From positions 1 to 8,503 of the forward strand of contig JAIRVW010000081.1 of NCBI GenBank assembly GCA_031253705.1: a stretch of 8,503 nt of DNA, read 5' to 3'. Positions 7,777 through 8,503 of this stretch are shown here, in pieces; position 1 is the stretch's first letter; each line of letters opens with the position of its first letter. The notes beneath the pieces were generated by a model. That model saw only the letters and a list, made by a program, of their open reading frames with translations, made no database searches and was not told the origin of the DNA. The translations under genes were made by a program, and so were the position numbers. The DNA comes from Brucellaceae bacterium (lineage in GTDB: Bacteria; Pseudomonadota; Alphaproteobacteria; Rhizobiales; Rhizobiaceae).

Positions 7777-7809
7777 GAAAAGAAAACGCGCCGCTGGTTG
7801 AGCGGCGCG
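7777..7809 (-). terminator. Intrinsic terminator downstream of accD
   Basis: On the minus strand, a perfect 9-bp GC-rich stem (CGCGCCGCT 7787-7795 with AGCGGCGCG 7801-7809) with a 5-nt loop is followed by TTTTCTTTTC (7786 down to 7777). It lies 50 nt past the accD stop. The plus strand has no U run after the stem, so it acts in one direction, towards folC. It should separate most accD transcription from folC. Confidence 0.82.
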
Positions 7810-7822
7810 AAAAATCGTCTTG

Positions 7823-7843
7823 GCGGCAAAAAAACTCTGCCGC
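7823..7843 (-). other. Minor hairpin in the accD 3' untranslated region
   Basis: GCGGCA (7823-7828) can pair with TGCCGC (7838-7843) around a 9-nt A/T-rich loop, just after the accD stop and before the main terminator. Six base pairs is modest. It may help stabilise the 3' end of the accD message, or it may be chance. Confidence 0.35.
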
Positions 7844-7859
7844 TCAGAATAAAATCTTA

Positions 7860-8503
7860 TCAGACAGAAGCGGCGCGGGCTGCTGTTTCAGCAAGCTCAG
7901 CTTTCGCTTCACTCGCAGGCTGCTTCATCATGATTTTCAGGATACGGGCAACGGTTTCTTTCATCTCCAGACGGGAAACCACCATATCAATCATACCGTG
8001 ATCCAGCAGGTATTCCGCGCTCTGGAAACCTTCCGGCAGCTTTTCACGGATCGTCTGTTCAATCACGCGCGCACCGGCAAAACCGATCATTGTGCCTGGT
8101 TCTGCAATTTGGATATCGCCGAGCATCGCATAAGAAGCGGTTACACCACCAAAGGTCGGGTTAGTCAGCACCACGATATAAGGCAGGCCAGCTTCTTTCA
8201 GCATTTCCACGGCAACAGTGGTGCGAGGCATCTGCATCAGCGACAGAATACCTTCCTGCATACGCGCACCGCCGGAAGCGGAAAACAGAACCAGAGGGCG
8301 TTTCTTTGCAAGGGCAGTTTCAGCTGCTTTGATGATCGCCTCACCGGCAGCCATACCGAGCGAGCCACCCATGAAAGCAAAGTCCTGCACGGTTGCAACA
8401 ATCGGCAGACCTTCAATCGTACCGGTCGCATTGATGATGCAGTCATCCTGCTGTGTGCGGCTGCGATAGTCTTTCAGACGATCAATATATTTCTTTTCGT
8501 CGC
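7860..8503 (-). CDS. accD: AccD, acetyl-CoA carboxylase carboxyltransferase subunit beta (3' part; start lies beyond the window)
   Basis: The frame is open to the right edge, giving 213 C-terminal residues of a protein usually about 300 aa. The N-terminal four-cysteine zinc finger is outside the window. With AccA, AccD moves the carboxyl group from carboxybiotin on AccB to acetyl-CoA, making malonyl-CoA for fatty acid synthesis. Seen: [14 protein letters not shown], the block [11 protein letters not shown], the crotonase-like [16 protein letters not shown], and [17 protein letters not shown], whose glycine pairs are the family's oxyanion-hole region. Next come [20 protein letters not shown] and [15 protein letters not shown], all typical of bacterial AccD. 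The tail after the conserved core is an Ala-rich, Glu-containing segment ending AARAASV. An in-frame GTG at 8390 is internal (a valine codon in VQDFAF) and not the start. In related genomes accD often follows trpA, which cannot be checked here. Confidence 0.96.
   Translation of the reverse strand, partial: DEKKYIDRLKDYRSRTQQDDCIINATGTIEGLPIVATVQDFAFMGGSLGMAAGEAIIKAAETALAKKRPLVLFSASGGARMQEGILSLMQMPRTTVAVEMLKEAGLPYIVVLTNPTFGGVTASYAMLGDIQIAEPGTMIGFAGARVIEQTIREKLPEGFQSAEYLLDHGMIDMVVSRLEMKETVARILKIMMKQPASEAKAELAETAARAASV

Noticed and set aside
1..8503. Possible mobile element, CRISPR array, tRNA or defence island
   Set aside because: No transposase, integrase, terminal inverted repeat, spaced repeat array or tRNA-like cloverleaf was seen. 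Every long stretch is a housekeeping gene in a familiar order, and no new system is supported.

Overview
The window is a stretch of core chromosome from an alphaproteobacterium. The best fit is the Hyphomicrobiales (Rhizobiales), close to the Brucella/Ochrobactrum group. I base this on the alphaproteobacterial form of AddAB, the gene order addB-addA-trxA facing folC and accD (from memory, this order occurs in Brucella and Agrobacterium relatives), and the close reading of the AccD, FolC and thioredoxin sequences. The genus is an inference and no database search was done.

Layout: positions 1-2169 (+) hold the C-terminal part of addB, which runs in from the left edge. addA (2166-5699, +) overlaps it by 4 nt and is complete. 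A 168-nt gap leads to trxA (5868-6188, +), which has its own clear ribosome binding site. A perfect 16-bp hairpin (6205-6240) sits between trxA and the convergent folC (6259-7596, -) and can terminate transcription from both sides. A 263-nt intergenic region (7597-7859) follows. It holds a strong bulged hairpin between two copies of a 12-nt direct repeat, and then a U-tract terminator for accD. The C-terminal part of accD (7860-8503, -) runs off the right edge.

Functionally, AddA and AddB form the helicase-nuclease that processes double-strand breaks for RecA-dependent repair. The 4-nt overlap suggests translational coupling of the two subunits. TrxA is the cytosolic disulfide reductase. FolC makes dihydrofolate and polyglutamylated folates, and AccD is the carboxyltransferase beta subunit that makes malonyl-CoA. 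These are housekeeping genes.

I found no mobile element, CRISPR array, tRNA, rRNA, defence system or undescribed gene system. The points most worth a second look are the structured intergenic element between accD and folC, and the absence from AddB of the cysteines that form the iron-sulfur cluster in Bacillus AddB.
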